Below, in pieces: positions 1-11,060 of a stretch of 64,000 bases of DNA (its first letter is position 1; every line of letters begins with the position of its first letter). Under the pieces are notes generated by a model. The model saw only the letters and a program-made list of their open reading frames with translations, had not been told where the DNA came from and searched no databases. The stretch covers positions 62,001-126,000 of the forward strand of contig LLCB01000071.1 in the NCBI GenBank assembly GCA_001414345.1, read 5' to 3'. A program made the translations under genes and the position numbers. The stretch is from Hymenoscyphus infarciens (taxonomy: Eukaryota; Ascomycota; Leotiomycetes; Helotiales; Helotiaceae).

Positions 1-905
1 TGGCGACGCTTGTCCTCGGCTACACTCAGGGCTGACTTTTGATGGTTTCGGAGATCGCCAAAGCCCAGGAAATCATTGTTTGTATTCTCGGGTGTATCGT
101 CACTAAAATGGCACCGTTAGCGGAGAACTTTGCATGTTTTGACAACAAAAGGAGGTTTGTCGAATTTGTCAAAGTGAATAAAGGGGCAATTGAAGTTGTC
201 ACAAACAAAGTGAGGTCAAAATAACCATCACCAATCATAGGGTATCCATACCCTGAACTTGTACCAGCAGGTGTCGACGGAAAACTCTCCAAGGGGACTG
301 CGAAAGGACTTGGAGATGTCCGGCGGGATTTGTGCTTGTTTTCCTCGTGGGGAGCCAGGTTGTCGTGTAGCTTGCTATGTGTTCGCTTTCGATTTGCATT
401 GCTCGCAGGATTGGGTCTGATATTTTCTAATTCGGGGAACTCGTCGGAGGTGGGGGTTGAGGCAGAGGTACTAGATAGGCCATCTTGTGCTATAGATTTG
501 TTAGTCAAATGGTCTGTTGGCAATTGCAGGATGAATTGGGATGTGCAAAGGACGACACGACTTACATTGGTAGCCGTTCATTGTTGCTGGAGTCGCCACC
601 ATGCTGCCTGTCTGTGGGAGAGAGTTGCTTGAAGAAGCACTACTCGCGGATCCTCGCTTTGAGGATTGTGAGATTGGTGGAAGGGCCAGTCCCGGCGGGA
701 GATCATAGGGTTTTCCGCCCAATTCGCGGACTTGCTGTTGGAGATTCACTATTTCCAGATGAGCCTCACGCTCCATCTCAGCCCGATCTCTAACAGTGTC
801 GTCCATGGAGAGAAGCATGGCGATTTGGAATTGGATTTCGTCGTTGAGGTCGGCGATGGCAGGATCTTGGGAGGCCTGGGGGAATGCAGACGACGAGGAA
901 GCCAT
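1..905 (-). CDS. N-terminal part of an unrecognised, probably nuclear protein (cut by the window edge)
   Basis: Three exons read in frame: 905-566, 489-252 and 102-1. They are separated by introns of 76 bp (donor GTAAGT, acceptor CTATAG, branch GACTAAC) and 149 bp (donor GTATGG, acceptor TTTTAG, branch CGCTAAC). The frame is still open at base 1, so the C-terminal part is missing. About 226 residues are visible. Residues 15-65 look helical and acidic (NDEIQFQIAMLLSMDD) and are followed by a Gly-Pro-rich turn. The rest is Ser/Thr/Pro-rich and probably disordered, with basic clusters (NRKRTHSK, KSRRTSP) that resemble nuclear localisation signals. The last visible exon reads GFGDLRNHQKSALS. I do not recognise a domain. 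The start is the first ATG of the open frame. Exon joins are inferred from splice sites and frame continuity, not from transcripts. Confidence 0.68.
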
Positions 906-2904
906 GTTGGCTGTGGTGTGGTGTGGTGTGGTGTGGTGTGGTATTTGCGGTGGGTGTTCACCTAGAAGCTTCCCAAAGCCTCTGCCTTCCCGTTCCCCTT
1001 CCCCTTCCCCTTTCCCTTCCCTCTTGCGGTAAGGCTGAGGAGGAGGAGCTTTGTTGTATCACGTAGTGTTCTAGTAGCCGCCTGAACGATCGGGTTGGAG
1101 TGGGTAAATGGGTGGAAGGTGGAAGGTGGATGGTGGATGGTGGAAGATGGATGGTGGGTTGGCTGCATGCGCCAGGCTCGCTAGGGAAATAAATTAAAAG
1201 AGTGTACAAGAAGGGGGGTCACAATTAGGTGTAGAAGTTATAGGTATGGTACATCGATGAGGGGAGAGGCGTATCGTATCCATTTGGTGCCATTTGAAGT
1301 GAAGGGCAGTTCGCAGATTCTGAAAAGCTAAAAAGAACGCGCCAACGCGACACGCTAAGGTAACCTAGCTCCAACCCAACCACCGAGACAGTAGTGACGT
1401 GACGTGACGTTCGTTCTTTCCTCACTTGAATATCCAGAGAAATGGACGAATCCTTTAGCGAAATGGACTTCGTTTTCACCTACTAAGGTAGTAGTGACTT
1501 ACCTAGGTAGTGAATGGGACAGTTTACTTGTTTACAAACACCCTCTTTCTTTCTCCCACCAACAAAGGAGCGGCCCCCGTCCCAACCCGACCCGGCAAGC
1601 ACGTCAGGGGTCCAATCTCGGCATCATCTCGTCACCTCGTGGCGTTCTTTCCTGTCTTTCCCCGGTTCTTCTCCAAGAAGGGTCTGGAAGAATCCCGATT
1701 GAAAGCGGCCCGAAAAAATAAGAGAATGTTCTTGCAACCTCTAGAAATCACCATCACTTTACTCTTCTTTTTCGGTGACTCACAACCCCGGTAATTCCGC
1801 CTGAGTAGGGCAAGAACCTGAGGGAGTCTCACCAAGGCTCTGTCAAGCCTCGCCCCGTCTCTGTGTCCCACCACCCACCACCCCCCCCACCTCATAACAT
1901 GAGGTGTCCGATTTCCAAGGATTTCTGCAGCAACTATCAACCCGCATACAGTACCAACATATGCATGTCACCCTGCACAGTGGCATAACCCACGCACAAC
2001 CACACCAACATGCATACCCCGCCTCCTTATCCACTCAATCGCGTCGTTGCACTATTCCATTTGTAGAAATACTCGGTAAGAGATTCCAAATTTCTATTTT
2101 GGGTACCACCAACCAACCTGATGTTCGTTGAAAAAACCTCCCCCAACTTATAAACATGTTGGAATTTCTTCATGTACAACGTACCGAATATGCAGATTGC
2201 GACAGGAAAGGAATGAGCCTGAATAGGGAGGAGAAAGATACGATACTTGCTGACTGCGCCTCGTCGTATTGTAACAAATCAGGAAGTTGGAGATACGTCG
2301 AGTGCACCAAAATGGAGGCTGCCAAAGGACTAAGGCTCTAATCGATAGCGCTTATCTCCCGGCAGGTCTCTCATGTGCTACAAGTACCCTGGGGGGACCA
2401 GGGTACGCAACATTGGCAACATCGATTCAATTATTCATAAAATGCTAGGGTAAGTTAGATTTCTTGTCTATAAGAAGTGTTACTACTGTATACTTGAATT
2501 ATATGCAATGCGCCTGGAAACTGAAGTCACGACTTGCTGCAAACCTGGTGGTATCTCAGTACAACTTTGTGCGGGCAACTGTCTCTCGCTTAGAAGAGTT
2601 GGGGCGTTGTTCGCCAGCCTCATCATCTCAATTGAACACCAGAGGCACCGCTTCTTGTAGCATATATCTTCAATATTCCCAAAAATTTGAATGCCAAAAC
2701 TTCTTTTTGGTCCCTCTCCTACAGGGGTATTTCGCGGGGGTATGAATACTGCTGTGTCCTCAATCCCCTTCCCCAAGTGTGGCAACCTAATGACATTAAG
2801 GCATTGGAACTAACACAGCATCTCGAGCAGTACCTTCGTCATACAAATGTGGCGCATCGACGACTCTGATTTCCACTTTTTTAACATTTTAGCACTAACA
2901 ACAC
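906..2904. other. intergenic, CT-rich upstream region with short repeats
   Basis: No convincing gene is seen. It holds a GTGTG microsatellite at about 913-941, a pyrimidine-rich (CCCTT)n tract at about 993-1018, and a GGTGGAAGGTGG purine tract at about 1115-1150. All lie just upstream of the gene at the left edge and are typical of fungal promoters. The segment 2480-2785 is open on the minus strand for 100 codons but resembles nothing known. The right end contains the former C-terminal codons of the HET gene (2905-3006). Confidence 0.5.
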
Positions 2905-3006
2905 TCAATGGATCTCAAACACTTCCTCCACCAACCTCCCCTCTTGTAACCCAACCACAGCCTCTCCCTCCATATATCCATCAACATAAGCTTCCCCAAC
3001 CAACAC

Positions 3007-4782
3007 CTAGTGTCCTTCGACCCCCCTCAAGACAACAGGGAACTTACACCCCAACAATACAACGATAACATCCCCCTCCACTGCATCCCAAGGCCCCAAC
3101 CCCACCAAGCCGCTCTCAGAAACATATAATCGTCGACGATTCATAGTAATACTAGCATTTATAGCCACAGAAAGTTGTTCTTTATCATCCACCACCTCAT
3201 TTTCCTCTCGTTCCCCCCTTTCTTCCACCAAAGAATTGACCGAGTTCGCAAGTGAAGTCGAAGACGGAATTTCTACTCTCCAACCCTCATCTCCTACAAG
3301 CAAAGACTCCGCCAACTCAAATATACCTCGTAACCTCTCCTCATACACCATACCTCCCTCATCAAAGATCCAATTCCCACAAGATATCGCCCGACAAAAC
3401 ACCGCCTTCCTAGATCTCTCCTTCGAATCCGAGAAAGAAGAAGAGAATACCCCCCACCAATCTTGCAAAATATGCAAAGCAGTATGAATATTCTTCGGCG
3501 CCCCCTTCTGTCGAAATGGCTTTCCCAAAGATTGAATAACATCAATCCTCATCCCCTTAGCCCTCAAAATATGTCCCTCCTCACCTAGGAACTCAAAACT
3601 CGCCTTCGTCTTCCCCGCAGCTGCAAACTCGGGGACCCGATGATGAAGACCAACCATCAACGGCCCACTACTGAAAGGCGGTCTTGACCAATCTGGTGCC
3701 CAACTCGGAAGGCCTTCTGTGCTAAGATCCCGCTGCTTGACACAGAGGACATCTAACTTTCTGCCATCTTGGATAATATGTTGTGCGGTGTGGGTAAACA
3801 CCTCTCTAACATCTTTCTTATAATCTATCTCCCCAAAGGTCTTTCGGGAACTGGATATTCCTATCAGGGCGAAGACTTTATCCCGTGGATCGGTGGATTT
3901 CTTACTCTTGTGAGAGAGGAGTAATTCTAATAATGGGGGAGCTTTGGTGTTTGGGGAGTATCGGGATAATTGCAACCCTCGAGGCCCGCCATGTGTTAGG
4001 GTACGGACGAATGACGGTCTTTGGTAGAACAGATCTAACAGGAACTCGGTTTCCATTTGAAGCAGAGAACATACTCGATCCAAGTCTTCCCAAGAAATGG
4101 ATTCAGGACCACAATACACCGTAGCCTCTTTCGCAACAGCGATCTCTTGAATGACCCAGATCCGCCACCAGTATTGCCGTCTGAAAAGATGTACTAAACT
4201 CTCCAACCCCGCCACTCTCGCCGGATCCCTCACCAACATCCTGATCCTCTCTCTCTCTTTCTCTTTCAAGGGAGAGGCTGAGGAGAGAAGAGAATTCAAA
4301 TCCCTTGCAAGCCCAACCCCCAACTCACTCTTCTTAACCGCCATCCCCACCCAAACCGCCACCCCCTCAGCACCCTGATAAATCCCCCTCATCTTCGAGA
4401 TCTGCGCCCCGCGCTCCACAACATCATTCTGATTAATACAAACCGCATCCGCCCAAATAACCAGCGGCTTCCCCTCTTGAGGGCGTAATCTCTGGAGTGC
4501 TTTCCATAAGTTTTGCGTCACGGGGAGGGCGGTTATCCCGCCATTTTCGTCTTGGAATGATAATTGTGCGAGTGAGGAGCGGTCGCCCCAGGTGTAGGAG
4601 AGGGCTTGGTAGGGAGGGGCGGAGGAGAGGGGTGTGCTTGTGAGGGTGCAGTATATGGAGTCTTGAGGTGAGGGGGAGGGGTGGATGTGCAGGAGGCGGA
4701 TGGAGTTCGGGGTGGGGAGGGGTGTGTATTTGTAGGTGAGTTGGTTACGGTTGAATATGTCTCCGCGCGAGGGGCTTTTCAT
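3007..4782 (-). CDS. HET-domain (heterokaryon incompatibility) protein, probably truncated by an in-frame stop
   Basis: A single exon encodes 591 residues. The HET domain spans roughly residues 58-225, with the family landmarks YQALSYTWGD, the VIWADAVCINQND block and WWRIWVIQE. HET proteins control non-self recognition and cell death after fusion of unlike hyphae; that role is family knowledge, not shown here. The C-terminal part has the usual GLGPWDAVEGDVIVVLLG motif. The frame ends at a TAG (3007-3009) exactly where relatives continue. Read past this codon, the same frame stays open for 33 more codons, contains LVGEAYVDGYMEGE (a standard HET ending) and closes with TGA at 2905-2907. The protein is therefore either truncated by a nonsense mutation or completed by readthrough. 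The start is the first ATG of the frame. The neighbour on the right is a decayed ankyrin gene. Confidence 0.85.
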   Translation of the reverse strand: MKSPSRGDIFNRNQLTYKYTPLPTPNSIRLLHIHPSPSPQDSIYCTLTSTPLSSAPPYQALSYTWGDRSSLAQLSFQDENGGITALPVTQNLWKALQRLRPQEGKPLVIWADAVCINQNDVVERGAQISKMRGIYQGAEGVAVWVGMAVKKSELGVGLARDLNSLLSSASPLKEKERERIRMLVRDPARVAGLESLVHLFRRQYWWRIWVIQEIAVAKEATVYCGPESISWEDLDRVCSLLQMETEFLLDLFYQRPSFVRTLTHGGPRGLQLSRYSPNTKAPPLLELLLSHKSKKSTDPRDKVFALIGISSSRKTFGEIDYKKDVREVFTHTAQHIIQDGRKLDVLCVKQRDLSTEGLPSWAPDWSRPPFSSGPLMVGLHHRVPEFAAAGKTKASFEFLGEEGHILRAKGMRIDVIQSLGKPFRQKGAPKNIHTALHILQDWWGVFSSSFSDSKERSRKAVFCRAISCGNWIFDEGGMVYEERLRGIFELAESLLVGDEGWRVEIPSSTSLANSVNSLVEERGEREENEVVDDKEQLSVAINASITMNRRRLYVSESGLVGLGPWDAVEGDVIVVLLGCKFPVVLRGVEGH

Positions 4783-6289
4783 GGTGTAGAAGTATTAGGG
4801 CTCGGAAATGAGTCTTCGGATTGTGAGTTGGGATTGTGAGTGTGGTTGTGAGTATTGAGGTGGAGTTGGTGCTGGTGTTGGTGTTGGCGGGGACGGTTAT
4901 AAATCTCATTAAGGTTTGAGGGACGGGAGAGAGACTAAGTTTATATATTCGATTTGGGATTGGCCATATTGCGGCATTTCGGTTGATCATTGGTTTGTTT
5001 ACGAGAAAATTCGAAGATTTTGGTTGGATCTTCCCAGGGGTGTTGTTTCTCGGGTAGGTTGTTGGAAAACCTTGTAACAGGAGAGTGACCACGTGATACA
5101 AAATTTGTATATTCTGCCACCAGCTTAGCAAGCATTTTGTTTCCATATATATCTTCGAAATTCAACTTATTGAGCTAACAACGTTTCCTTGGGCCTGTGA
5201 GTGGAAGCATAGTCACGCATGGTCACGTTTATTATGTTCTGTTCAGTCGGGTGAACTCCGGCTGAATCGGTATTTCTCTCCATCCCTTTCAAGAGAACAT
5301 ACCCCGTCCCAGTGTCAATAGATATTTTTCGACACCTGAGAGGTTCTTGTATCTCGTGCCTAGCTTTGCTTCAGCGAGCCTTCCATGCGTACACGAGACG
5401 GCAGCTTAAGGCAATCGCCTACTCTCGATCGTTTGATTCTGGCCTGAGGTTGTTTTCCGATGGCAGCGTCAGCAATTTGTGTTGAGATCAAGCCAAGTGG
5501 CATTTATTGGTATTTTGAGTTGAATTTTGTGATCCCGATTGGACAGAAGAGGATTTAAGAACTCAAGGTCATTTGCGTTGACCATTGGTATCAAATCGAT
5601 GGGCTGTTCGAAGGGTGGTTCACGATCACGATGGACATTCAAAGCGGCAGTAAACAGCTCTCGTTACTCTAATCTTTCAGGACAAACAAAGCTGGTAGTT
5701 CCAGCTAAAGTGTCCTTACACTTTGGAATAATTACTTATATCATCTGAAAGCATTTAAAGCCGTACTTCAAATGGCTCGAGAAAGCTAGAATCATGAGAG
5801 CTTATTTACTGCCGCTTTTAATGTTTATCGCGAGGGTAGTATTCTCCCACTTCGTGAGATATTTTATTGGCTTTGCAATTGGGTCGGTGTTAAGTGGCGT
5901 GCGCCTCTTTCGTGCAACAGTGTCTTGTTTCCTCTTTCCTGTTCCCTCGTGTGTTTCCTCAGAACAAAGTTTTGTCATTTTCTTGCCATAGTGTTTTCGA
6001 AATTCAGCTTGTGTTGTAATTTCTTTCCTCGAATTCGTGTGGGAAAAGAAGCCTTAGTGTTGGGGGGGGGTTTTTTTTGTTTTATCTTAAATGGAAAGGG
6101 GATGGATGGCGTGCCGCTGAGCTTTACTCGAGTACCCGCCTTGTATGGAGCATTCATTGGGTGTCTAGGGGTATATAGGCTCTTATTCCCACCTCTCGAG
6201 CTGCAGCTAGCCCAACCACCGGTGAACAATTCGACGAATAAACTCGAATACGTCGTGCACTTACGGGCTGGACTTTATCATGGAGAGGC
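4783..6289. other. intergenic, nothing firm seen
   Basis: This is the presumed promoter of the HET gene (minus strand) plus sequence upstream of the ankyrin remnant. Short open frames on both strands overlap one another and resemble nothing known. A G10/T8 homopolymer step lies near 6061-6079. Confidence 0.4.
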
Positions 6290-7520
6290 AAGAGAATCCG
6301 CCTGTTGAAAATCACAAGGAGCCCGTAGCGAAACTTCTTGAGCAGAACCAAGATCACACGAGGCGAGAAATGGTTATGAGAATGTGGTGAGATTAATTAT
6401 TGGAAGGTACAACGAACTGGACGTGAAAGATAAGCATGGTATGACTTCGCTGGCGTGGGGTCCACCAAAGGGCAACAAAGGCGCTTTTAGAGAATGGAGC
6501 ACACACGGTCGAAGGATGATTCTAGCAAGACATCTCTATCCTAGGCGACTATCAATAGTCGAGGATATGTATTGGAGGTTTGCCGTTCTCCAATCTCGTG
6601 AGAATTGGTGGCCTACTCCCCCTTGCTGGGCCACCAGATCTGGTAATGTGGGGATCTTTAGTAAGTTGCTTAGAAAGGGAGCTGAACCAGATTCCAAGGA
6701 TAATTTACCAATCACACTACTATTCTCCATTAAGCAGCCCGGGAGGATTACCTTGAAAGTATGCTGCTACTGTTGAAGAAAGATGCTAACACTGAAATTC
6801 AAAATCGTAGAGGTGGGACAGCCTTGTCAGCGGCTGTCGAAAACGAATCCGAAAAGGCTATCCAAGTTCTTCTTGGACATGAAGCTGAAGTAAATTACCT
6901 ATATCACAACTCCCAGTGCAGGTGGCTTAAAAAGTTCAGTCATGAGGGCCTAAGTATGTCGTTCTCAACGGATACAAAGGGGGAACTCCTGGATGGTTTG
7001 AATACAGCAAGGGCTATTACGAAGACATCTCTGATACTCTCTTTGATTATATGATAGGGGGAACACTGGATAGCTGGGTGTCAGTCCCCTATGGCGTGCC
7101 GCAATGGAGGATCATGTGGCAGTAAGACTACTTCAGAAAAAGGATGCTGTGCCAACCTTTCCACAGGCTCGAGTTGATGTAGATACCTTGTAACTTGGTA
7201 GAGCACCTCCGGAACGAGATAACATAGGAACTGCCGGGAGCCAAAGCTTCCAGAAAGCGCGGGAAGGGGCAGTCAAATGGAGATATCCTGTATTCGTTCG
7301 GCTATTACAAAATCTCGACAAAACCCTTAGTTCGGCCATTTTAAGAGGGAATAAACGAGTCGCTGATAAGTTACTTTTGGGTCGCCTTAAAAGAAGTCAT
7401 GTCGTCAGTACGAAGCAGCAAGACATTGCCCCCCCCTAGGCCGTGAAGAATTGCTTGAATTACTCCACATTTCAAGCAAAATCAATCTGCAGGACCTCGA
7501 CTTGCGAGAAAGAGCTTGAG
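6290..7520 (+). pseudogene. decayed ankyrin-repeat gene
   Basis: Ankyrin-type units are readable but in different frames. ENVVRLIIGRYNELDVKDKHG lies at about 6382-6445. LLLKKDANTEIQNRRGGTA and then EKAIQVLLGHEAEVN lie at about 6762-6895. A unit reading PLWRAAMEDHVAVRLLQKKDA at about 7085-7155 closes at a TAA near 7192. A weaker ELLELLHISSKINLQDLD lies at about 7447-7500. Stops and frame changes separate them, and no intron arrangement that I tried reconnects them, so I call it a relic. Ankyrin tails are common on fungal NLR and HET-type proteins, so its position next to a HET gene may not be accidental, but no effector or NACHT part is visible here. Confidence 0.65.
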
Positions 7521-8090
7521 GGAGTAGTTCGTCGACTTATAGAAATACAGATGGTTCCATCGGCGTTGTAGATATCCTCTGCGCATATGCGTGTAACGGA
7601 GTCCATGCCAACTTGGCAGCTTAAACTGCATCTTTTCAACGAGTCACGATCATGCTAATGGGTAGCCTCGACGTATATGGCTTGGTTGTAGATTAAATTC
7701 TTCAATATTAAACTCTTCGCGTCCCTCTAGTTTTCGGTACTCCAAAAGCAAGTTTCATCTTAGCCTATCTACAAATTATCCTGATAACATAGTAAAAAAA
7801 CGCTTGGAACCAAAAATCGGTCAGCGTGAGACCAAATGCATGTCTTTCGAGTTTTCTCAATAGGCGCTGAATGGAAAGTTTTGGAATCTAAGAGTTGGCA
7901 CTTTTGTCACCATGTCTCGGTCGTCTGCATGTTCTCAAAACGACTTTGGAAGTTCACGATAACGATATCCAACATTATTTCATGGGTCATTCCGTCCTGA
8001 CCATCTCTTTCTGAGCATCTCTTCCTGGTAATCGCTTCTCGACTACAACTTCTTGACAATATCCTCTTCTAGAAGGCAAAAAGCTCTTCG
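7521..8090. other. intergenic, nothing firm seen
   Basis: AT-leaning sequence with stops in all frames. It may contain further unreadable remains of the ankyrin gene. No RNA gene or repeat was recognised. Confidence 0.4.
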
Positions 8091-8493
8091 CTAGCTAAAG
8101 ACACGATGGTTCCGGTCAAATTCGATGCTCATCAAACCATCGGCATCATCAGTCGGGAAAGCAAGCTCATGAGAGGTCTTGGGAGGACCAGGGAAGGAAA
8201 GCGCTGTAAACTCAAGATTCCACCCGAAAATATCTCCCAGGCTCTGTCGGGTAGAGAAGTTGCGGGTTGAAAAATACCAATCATTTGTCTCTGAAAATTC
8301 CCTTTTTGACCTCCATTTTTCTGATTGGCTAACAACTAGTGCGATGTTATTCCAAAACGGGCTAGCGGTCTTGAGTCAAAAGTTCTAGTATCACTCGGAG
8401 TGAGATTAAGATATCTTGGTGCATCTAAACACACACCCATTGCCTTTGTCTTCGTTCATGAACATTGAACATCGACTCCTTTTTTGAGGACAT
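8091..8493 (-). CDS. small two-exon gene of unknown function
   Basis: Exons 8493-8437 and 8369-8091 join in phase 0 over a 67-bp intron (donor GTGTGT, acceptor ACTCAAG) to give 111 residues starting MSSKKESMFN. The second exon is open for 92 codons with protein-like composition (SPFWNNIALVSQSEKW, FGWNLEFTALSFPGPPK) and ends FDRNHRVFS before TAG. Neither exon is long enough to stand out alone. I recognise no family. There is no signal peptide or membrane segment. It could also be the 3' end of a larger decayed gene: the second exon is better supported than the first, and the GTGTGT donor is unusual. The neighbours are the ankyrin relic and a transcription factor gene on the other strand. Confidence 0.45.
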
Positions 8494-9320
8494 TTTCGTA
8501 AACAAGAGTCTCGCACGCGACGAGGAAGAAAGAACGCCCTTGCTTCTCCAATATCAACGACCATTTTTATGCATCGTTGCAGGCATCTCCGACACTTTAA
8601 CGGGGTGGGTATTGCGGGGTTTTTGAGGTTAGAGAAGAACTTTGGGTTTTTCTTTGCCATTCCGGCGTTGAGCACTCACTACACACAAGCCTTCCGTCTT
8701 CGAGCTTGAAAGCAATGTGTTATTGATCGATATTCATTTCGGATTCAGCGCGATCTCCAAATGCAAAGAGCAAGGCCAAACTCTGCTGAAACTGGACTCA
8801 TGCAGTGATTCAAACCATCGCAAAATGAATCAACTATTCGAAAAATAGACCGATGTCAACAACCGCCCCTTAAATACTCGCTTGAACGCTCAAAGCGGCC
8901 AATCCGATTCTCTACCACCAATTGCTCTTGTCCAGTTACCCTCTAAAAGTTCCCTCACTCAAATTCTCACGCCACCTTTGGGTTCCCAGCTCCAATCGCA
9001 CACTGATGCAATTCGGAGAGAAAACTGCAAGCCGGCACGGACAATGCCGACGGATAAAGTCCAATTGGGAAGTCATTGAGACCAAAGAAACATGAATAGA
9101 ATTCGAAAACGAAAACGAAAACAATTTAAACCAGCTAGATATAATTTCTCAATTCTACGGACGTAGCGTACTGTCTTATCGTGATACCGATAGCTTGCAC
9201 ATAGCTTGCGTGGCGGAGCCTGCCAAGACTCGATACAGCCCGGGCAATGGGACACGAGCAGTCGAGGGAGTGACGAAACAGAAAGCAGCAACTGTCCCGC
9301 TGCACAAGTAAAATCTCTTG
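8494..9320. other. intergenic, upstream region of the homeodomain gene
   Basis: No gene is recognised. Short minus-strand open frames at 8406-8675 and 9073-9361 have no protein-like features. Confidence 0.4.
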
Positions 9321-9330
9321 CTATAAAACC
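9321..9330 (+). promoter_or_regulatory. TATA-like element upstream of the homeodomain/C2H2 gene
   Basis: CTATAAAACC lies about 45 bp before a short upstream reading frame and about 90 bp before the main ATG, a plausible distance for a fungal TATA box. The call rests on motif and position only. Confidence 0.4.
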
Positions 9331-9366
9331 CTCTCTGACCCCAAAAAGTTTTCATTTCCATCGACT

Positions 9367-9405
9367 ATGAATTCTCGCCCTCTCAGAGTGCCTCTTTCTT
9401 CATAA
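9367..9405 (+). other. short upstream open reading frame (12 codons)
   Basis: An ATG at 9367 opens a 12-codon frame that stops at TAA 9403-9405, eight bases before the ATG at 9414 used by the regulator gene. If it lies in the transcript leader it would reduce initiation at the main start. Transcript extent is not known. Confidence 0.4.
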
Positions 9406-9413
9406 CGAGCCTG

Positions 9414-11060
9414 ATGGCAGGCAGAAACGAAATGCCCGTCTCTGTCCGAGACAGCTATTTCGAGTCTTCCTTCTACGATTACCCCTCCTCTCCACGCGCT
9501 CATGCATCACTATCAACAACAGATGAAGATTTCGATTACGGCGAGTTCGTAGACCTTGACCAGCACCATCAACCCATCGGAATGAACTCGGGACTCGATG
9601 TGTCGAGATCAGCAACTCTGGGGAGAGGCCCGCTGCTTGATTCTCAAGAAAGCATACGCCAAACTCCAACTCCTCGACCGAGTTCCTCTGCACCACTATC
9701 ATCCTCGGACAATGGAGTCTTGGGTGAGATGCAAATAGACAATGAACAACAGGAGAATGAAAAGGAGAGGAGCGAAAACACAGACAGTGGAGACGTTTTC
9801 GAGGCACTTGACTCAATAGAACGGGTACGTATCAGAGCTTTCTGCACTTCTTCTCGGACCCCGAAAGATCCAAGAGACTGCCGAGTAACGAACGGGGGAT
9901 GAAGTGTCGTCGTCTAAAAAGCACCTAAAAAGCCCTTGCTTTCGCTTGCGACGCTGGAGCGGGTCTCTTGGCTTGGACTATCTGAGCTATCGAGCGAATT
10001 AGAGTACCTAAACCTCAAAGTGTACGCTAAAAATTTCTGCCAGTCTGCAAGAAACAAAGATACCCTCACCCTCTTCGGCATTCCGAAAAGCGGCACTGCA
10101 ACATACCCCCTCAACGGAAACGAGTCTCGACCCACGAAACGTTCGAGAGCAGGTAATGAAGATAAACACAATGGAGGACTTCAGGAATATCTGCGAATGG
10201 TACTAGAAGGATACTGTGCCCACATCTCGATCGATCCTTCCCCTGATCAAAGAAAGGGGTTGGCAAGCGTCTTTGGGTTGAATAGTGAGGATATTGATAA
10301 ATGGTTTTGGGATCAGCGAGCCTCGATGAAGATTCCCCCAACCATTGTGGTTCAAGAAGATACCCAAAATTTTCCGGATTCGTCAAGAGCGAGGTCCAAT
10401 TTACAAGATCCGGAAATCTTCACGCAGAATGGTCAGCCATCTCCATCGGAGACCAATTTCTCGATGACCACCGCTTCTGTCGCCAGCAACCCAAACCACT
10501 GCACTTTTCCCGGCTGCTTGAAAACTTTCAAATCGCCATCAGATTGGAAAGTTCACGAGGAGCTTGTTCACTGGGTGCAAAAAAGATACTTGTGTTTACT
10601 CTGTGCTATCCATCCAGCTGCTGACAAGACTCGATTCTTTTGTAAGGCCTGCTCTGCTCCTTTTCATACACTTGGTGCTTGTATATCCCACGTTATGCAA
10701 TGCAAAAGTGTCCGTCAGCTACAGGCAAGCCCATACAAGCGTTATTATGACTTCAAAACTCACTTGCAAAGTCACCTGGTCGAGGACGGGGAAACCAAAA
10801 CTCTCTTCGAGACGGTGAAAAATAACAAGGACTGGTACTACCCGGTTGAGTCGAACTGGCCGAGGACGTGCACTTATTACAGCTGCTCGCAGAAATTCAA
10901 ATCTTGGGAGGAGAGACAGGAGCACTACCTTTCTTGTCACTTTAAGAACAAGAAGTCCGTCAATTCACGAAGGAGCGGAACTGGTGTTTCGAGGCCAAAC
11001 CTGTCCAGCACACCCGGTTCTTATTCACGTTTGTCCCAAGAGCCACAAGACACTGGTTGA
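9414..11060 (+). CDS. homeodomain plus C2H2 zinc-finger transcription factor
   Basis: Exons 9414-9824 and 9933-11060 join in phase 0 over a 108-bp intron (donor GTACGT, acceptor AAAAAG) to give about 512 residues. The N-terminal 137 residues are acidic and Ser-rich. A homeodomain-like segment follows, EYLRMVLEGYCAH then SPDQRKGLA and DIDKWFWDQR, matching the helix 2/helix 3 layout of KN-type homeodomains (WFxNxR, here WFWDQR). Downstream, zinc-finger candidates are CTFPGCLKTF...HEELVH, CLLCAIHP...CKACSAPFHTLGACISH and CTYYSCSQKF...HYLSCH. The C-terminus is Ser/Pro-rich. This arrangement is a known fungal architecture of DNA-binding regulators; its targets are unknown. The exact acceptor is the least certain point, since two AG sites lie 11 bp apart and only the one at 9931-9932 keeps the frame. 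Confidence 0.75.

Noticed and set aside
913..941. GTGTG repeats suggestive of telomere-like sequence
   Set aside because: Not the fungal TTAGGG unit, very short, and in a promoter.
2483..2785. 100-codon minus-strand open frame beginning MPHLGKGIED
   Set aside because: No recognisable family, no splice partners and no conserved composition; could be chance.
6061..6079. G10/T8 homopolymers as a possible recombination or integration mark
   Set aside because: No flanking duplication or inverted repeats; simple homopolymers.
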